Shown: positions 6,204-8,711 of the stretch, piece after piece | How positions within the stretch are numbered: the first letter of the stretch is position 1 | Layout: every line of letters begins with the position of its first letter | Translations under genes and position numbers: made by a program | Notes under the pieces: generated by a model | The model's input: the letters and a program-made list of their open reading frames with translations, nothing else | What the model was told of the DNA's origin: nothing | Databases searched by the model: none | Source of the DNA: an uncultured Eubacterium sp. | Lineage (GTDB): Bacteria; Bacillota; Clostridia; Lachnospirales; Lachnospiraceae | Length of the DNA stretch: 8,711 nucleotides | Reading direction: 5' to 3' | Assembly (NCBI GenBank): GCA_937915825.1 | Contig: CALGGT010000089.1 | Coordinates: 1 to 8,711 of the forward strand

Positions 6204-7426
6204 GTTTTTTCGATTTTTCGCCCCTTCCAAAATCGTATTCCTTCATAGATCCCTAGGCCAAGACTGAACAGGAACAAATACAACAAGCCCAGATGGTAGC
6301 AATAATTTCGAACAACCACCGTAGACACCGTAAGCATCACGGCAACAAAGCCCGGAATCGCCAACAAATCCCACCATGGGTGTTCCTCTTCGTTCACAAA
6401 AGCAAAGATGGCAGGCCACAAAAGAATGATGTTATAATACTCGGAATGATTGGCTACCATTAACAGGATGATGGTGAGTGCCAACCATTGCTGCCATTTT
6501 TTTCTTGCAAAGAAAAACCCTGCTAAGACCAAAACGCCAATGCCGATGCCCAGTATTCTTAATTCCTTTGTGTAAACCAAATGTTTAAAAAAGACGGAGC
6601 ATACATCGGACACAAAATGCGTCCCCTCATAAACGGCATACTTCTCCAGATTCTTTCCTACATTGGTAAAAAACTGGGGAATATTCCCAAGACCTCCCTT
6701 AAAAAAGAGGAAGGGCAACACCGCAACCAGCACGCCATAGATCACGGCACGAATGGCTTCTTTGAACTTCTTATCCCGGATCAGGACCAGTCCAAACAAC
6801 GCCGGCGTGATCTTAAGCCCTGCCGTAATCGCCAACATAATTAACGCGATCTCCGAAATCACCGGATTCTCATGATCGTAATAAAACAGGAAGAAGAATA
6901 AGCAAAACAGGGCAAGAAGAATATAATTCCCCCGCTCCACCGAGTACAGGAACGGAGCGGATAAAAAAACAGCAACCACCGCCAATAGCTGCATGGGAAA
7001 ATTCCCGTTTTTCGTTTTCTTTAGGATCTCATATAAGGCGATCATCAACAATGCAAACGCCAGTAAAAACATCACCATAAATTTCGGGTCTTGATATAAC
7101 CCTGAGAAATCATTTCGTTCAATATACGTTTCCATATCCGTGATCCTGGAAAAGAAAAAGGCGATGAAATAAGTGAGCGGAAGATAGGCCCGTTCCTCCA
7201 ATCCAAAGGACACACCGGCATGATAAGGATCCCGGTTGTAAGCGTAGCCTGCTACATTGGTAAAGTCTGCCAGAAAATTATTACATTCGGCATAAAACAA
7301 GTGAAATTGTCCGCCCCGAAATCCCTGACACATGGCTCCTATAATCCACAACAGGCCCATTATTGCTAATGGACCTAAGACGATCAATTCATAAAATAAT
7401 TTCTTTTGCCAGAAATGTTTGTTCAT
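6200..7426 (-). CDS. Polytopic membrane protein, GT87/DUF2029-like (GT-C glycosyltransferase candidate)
   Basis: A 408-residue protein with about ten hydrophobic helices. The first is at roughly residues 11-33. A loop containing Asp54 (FLADFTNVAGYAYNRDPY) and ending in LPLTYFIAFFF follows. This is the arrangement of GT87-type GT-C enzymes, in which an acidic residue in the first extracytoplasmic loop is catalytic and a dPY motif is followed by a Pro-Leu helix. A later GLKITPALFGLVLIRDKKFKEA segment is also typical of DUF2029/GT87 mannosyltransferases. Such enzymes use polyprenyl-phosphate sugars on the outer face of the membrane. I chose the ATG at 7426 over an in-frame GTG at 7444 because GAGGG lies 9 nt before the ATG, while the GTG has only a weak AAGA tract. 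It sits between gtrA and rfbF. Sugar and acceptor cannot be read from the sequence. Confidence 0.8.
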   Translation of the reverse strand: MNKHFWQKKLFYELIVLGPLAIMGLLWIIGAMCQGFRGGQFHLFYAECNNFLADFTNVAGYAYNRDPYHAGVSFGLEERAYLPLTYFIAFFFSRITDMETYIERNDFSGLYQDPKFMVMFLLAFALLMIALYEILKKTKNGNFPMQLLAVVAVFLSAPFLYSVERGNYILLALFCLFFFLFYYDHENPVISEIALIMLAITAGLKITPALFGLVLIRDKKFKEAIRAVIYGVLVAVLPFLFFKGGLGNIPQFFTNVGKNLEKYAVYEGTHFVSDVCSVFFKHLVYTKELRILGIGIGVLVLAGFFFARKKWQQWLALTIILLMVANHSEYYNIILLWPAIFAFVNEEEHPWWDLLAIPGFVAVMLTVSTVVVRNYCYHLGLLYLFLFSLGLGIYEGIRFWKGRKIEKT

Positions 7427-7435
7427 GGAATCATA

Positions 7436-7440
7436 CCCTC
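7436..7440 (-). promoter_or_regulatory. Ribosome binding site of the GT87-like gene
   Basis: The minus strand reads GAGAGGG ending here, 9 nt before the ATG at 7426-7424. It lies inside the longer frame that would begin with GTG at 7444, which argues that the GTG is not the true start. Confidence 0.65.
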
Positions 7441-7442
7441 TC

Positions 7443-7475
7443 ACTTCTTATCTTCTTAATCTTCTTATCTTCTTC
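7443..7475. repeat. Degenerate 8-bp tandem repeat in the gtrA/GT87 spacer
   Basis: Four near-identical units, acttctta, tcttctta, atcttctta (one base longer) and tcttcttc, fill the 49-nt gap between the gtrA stop and the GT87-like ribosome binding site. An exact 14-nt copy, CTTCTTATCTTCTT, occurs at 7444-7457 and 7461-7474. On the coding strand this is a pure A/G/T tract rich in AAGAAG, directly upstream of translation initiation. Slippage could alter leader length. Confidence 0.7.
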
Positions 7476-8003
7476 CTATCCTGCCGTTTTTTCCTCGGAT
7501 TTAAACGCCCATAATTTATTTAAAATAAAGTTAATGGGAACGGATAAGATTAAGTTCAACAACGGGGCAATGTATTCCGAAATATGACACACATCTACCC
7601 AGAAATATAACAGGATGGTATTTAATAAAATACCGGTGGTAAAATACGATGCATAACACTTTAAAAGGGATTTAAAAAAGCTTCTTTCTTCGCCTTCTTC
7701 CAAAGTAAATACAAACTTCCGGTTTAACATAAAGGAGATGAAAACCGTAATAATAAAGGCGATCACATTGGCCACGTATTTACACATGTCATCCTGCATC
7801 GGCGTCTTATGAAGAAGAAAGATCAACGACACAATGATCAGATAAGAAAGCACCGTGTTTAGTGCTCCGATCAATCCAAATTTTACAAATTGAAACAAAG
7901 ACTCCCAGCCTTCTTCCGATAATTCTTTTCCCAAAATCTTAAAAATAAATCCAAAAACACTACGCACGATCTTTTCAATGATATTCCATAAAAATGTACC
8001 CAT
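7476..8003 (-). CDS. GtrA-family membrane protein (candidate polyprenyl-phosphate-sugar flippase)
   Basis: A 175-residue protein whose residues ~38-168 match the GtrA family. QFVKFGLIGALNTVLSY (38-54) begins helix 1 with the FxxxGxxNT pattern. Helix 2 is at about 75-93, followed by the conserved NRKFVF (94-99), helix 3 at about 112-133, and helix 4 ending in NFILNKLWAFK. GtrA proteins are thought to move polyprenyl-phosphate sugars made by GtrB to the outer leaflet, although their transport role is largely inferred from genetics. The first ~35 residues form an extra amphipathic extension not needed for the family core. The ATG has AAAGGA about 8 nt upstream. The GtrB-like partner is not adjacent but lies about 4.6 kb downstream in the same direction, and the GT87-like protein follows 49 nt after this gene. 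Confidence 0.9.
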   Translation of the reverse strand: MGTFLWNIIEKIVRSVFGFIFKILGKELSEEGWESLFQFVKFGLIGALNTVLSYLIIVSLIFLLHKTPMQDDMCKYVANVIAFIITVFISFMLNRKFVFTLEEGEERSFFKSLLKCYASYFTTGILLNTILLYFWVDVCHISEYIAPLLNLILSVPINFILNKLWAFKSEEKTAG

Positions 8004-8024
8004 TGTTTTCTTCCTTTCTTTTTT

Positions 8025-8711
8025 CTACTTCCCACAGGAAATGAAGCATAGACCAATGTAGCCCATTAACGGCAAAACTCTTACCCAGATCGCCAAGGGC
8101 TCCGCTTTGGATTCTGCCTTTCCCTGAAAACGTTCTTTGGTACGACGTCCCCGGTAAAGATCGAAGGCGATCACCACAAGGATCCCCATCAGAGCCGCCG
8201 CAAACAGAGACGGAACCATATCCTCCGGAATATTTCCCAATCGATTTCTTACCACGTTTGCCATGTGATGGTTGGCATTCACATTCAGTCCCAACGCAGT
8301 AGGGATCACGCCGCCATTTAAGATTTCAATGTCATAGAATCCTTCCCAGCCAAAACTGGATAAGATCAGCAGCATGGACATGTAAACGGTCTCAATAATG
8401 GCTGCTACACGGAATTCGCTGGTAATTCCCATCCAGATCACCAGGAAGGGAACGATTAAAACCGCCCAGTTCGGATGCCACATCACAAAAAGGAAGAATA
8501 AGATCATACTCCCCAGGGGGAATACAACCAGATCATATTTTGTGGCTTTCCGAATGCAATAACACATAACCAGAAGTACGACATAACCGATGACAAAATA
8601 CGCGGCTTTCCCTTCAAAGGCATTTCGCTCAAATTTATAACCCACCGCAAAAAAGCGGCCTACAAAATCATAGGTTTTGCTCATAAACGCCTGGGATTCT
8701 CCATATCCCGG
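8025..8711 (-). CDS. Polytopic membrane protein, C-terminal part (5' end outside window), possible GT-C glycosyltransferase
   Basis: The frame stays open through the window edge: nine residues (PGYGESQAF) precede the first internal Met at 8684, so that Met is probably not the start and about 228 C-terminal residues are visible. The visible part has several membrane helices separated by short loops. One begins MWHPNWAVLIVPFLVIW, and a His-Pro-aromatic-Trp turn followed by a hydrophobic Pro-containing helix recalls C-terminal halves of GT-C type mannosyltransferases. A longer loop follows FGWEGFYDIEILNGG and contains NANHHMANVVRNRLG. A basic stretch (RGRRTKERFQGKAESK) precedes the last helix, and the protein ends CFISCGK. 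No catalytic region is in view, so the function is a guess from helix style and neighbours. gtrA starts 21 nt after its stop, so the genes are co-transcribed. Confidence 0.7.
   Translation of the reverse strand, partial: PGYGESQAFMSKTYDFVGRFFAVGYKFERNAFEGKAAYFVIGYVVLLVMCYCIRKATKYDLVVFPLGSMILFFLFVMWHPNWAVLIVPFLVIWMGITSEFRVAAIIETVYMSMLLILSSFGWEGFYDIEILNGGVIPTALGLNVNANHHMANVVRNRLGNIPEDMVPSLFAAALMGILVVIAFDLYRGRRTKERFQGKAESKAEPLAIWVRVLPLMGYIGLCFISCGK

Noticed and set aside
7427..7444. GTG start extending the GT87-like protein by six residues
   Set aside because: The GTG has no good ribosome binding site, and the GAGGG site inside the extension is well placed for the ATG at 7426.

Overview
This window is a stretch of a surface-polysaccharide or glycoconjugate locus in which every supportable gene lies on the minus strand, so transcription runs from high to low coordinates. 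The base composition is moderate, ribosome binding sites are strong and purine-rich (GGAGG-like, 7-9 nt before the start), and ManA is the short ~320-residue form. These point to a Bacillota, most likely clostridial (perhaps Lachnospiraceae-like), bacterium. That assignment is an inference from style and not from a marker gene.

Layout in transcription order: (1) 8711-8025, the C-terminal part of a polytopic membrane protein whose 5' end is outside the window; (2) 8003-7476, a GtrA-family four-helix membrane protein; (3) 7426-6200, a polytopic GT87/DUF2029-like membrane protein, probably a GT-C glycosyltransferase using a polyprenyl-phosphate sugar; (4) 6135-2943, a tight rfbF-rfbG-rfbH cassette that converts glucose-1-phosphate into CDP-glucose, then CDP-4-keto-6-deoxyglucose, then the 3-deoxy intermediate of the CDP-3,6-dideoxyhexose pathway; (5) 2857-1841, a GtrB-like GT2 enzyme with two C-terminal membrane helices and an unusual TPxxx-repeat tail; (6) 1766-1062, a soluble DPM1-like GT2 enzyme; (7) 1043-81, mannose-6-phosphate isomerase (manA); (8) 56-1, the first 18 codons of a mannose-1-phosphate guanylyltransferase (manC-like).

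Read together, the genes supply two nucleotide sugars (a CDP-dideoxyhexose precursor and GDP-mannose), two enzymes of the type that load sugars onto polyprenyl phosphate, a GtrA-type candidate flippase, and one or two membrane glycosyltransferases able to use such lipid-linked sugars outside the membrane. The dideoxyhexose pathway is not complete here. Neither the iron-sulfur/flavin reductase partner of RfbH nor a final C-4 ketoreductase is present, so the final sugar cannot be named.

Two good sigma-A-type promoters with exact 17-nt spacers are visible, one before rfbF and one before the DPM1-like gene. They divide the run into at least three potential transcription units: export/transfer, dideoxyhexose plus GtrB, and the mannose branch. 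The second promoter carries a perfect 8-bp inverted repeat centred on its -10 element, which is a plausible operator. No gap between genes exceeds 85 bases. I saw no RNA genes, insertion sequences, CRISPR arrays or convincing terminators.
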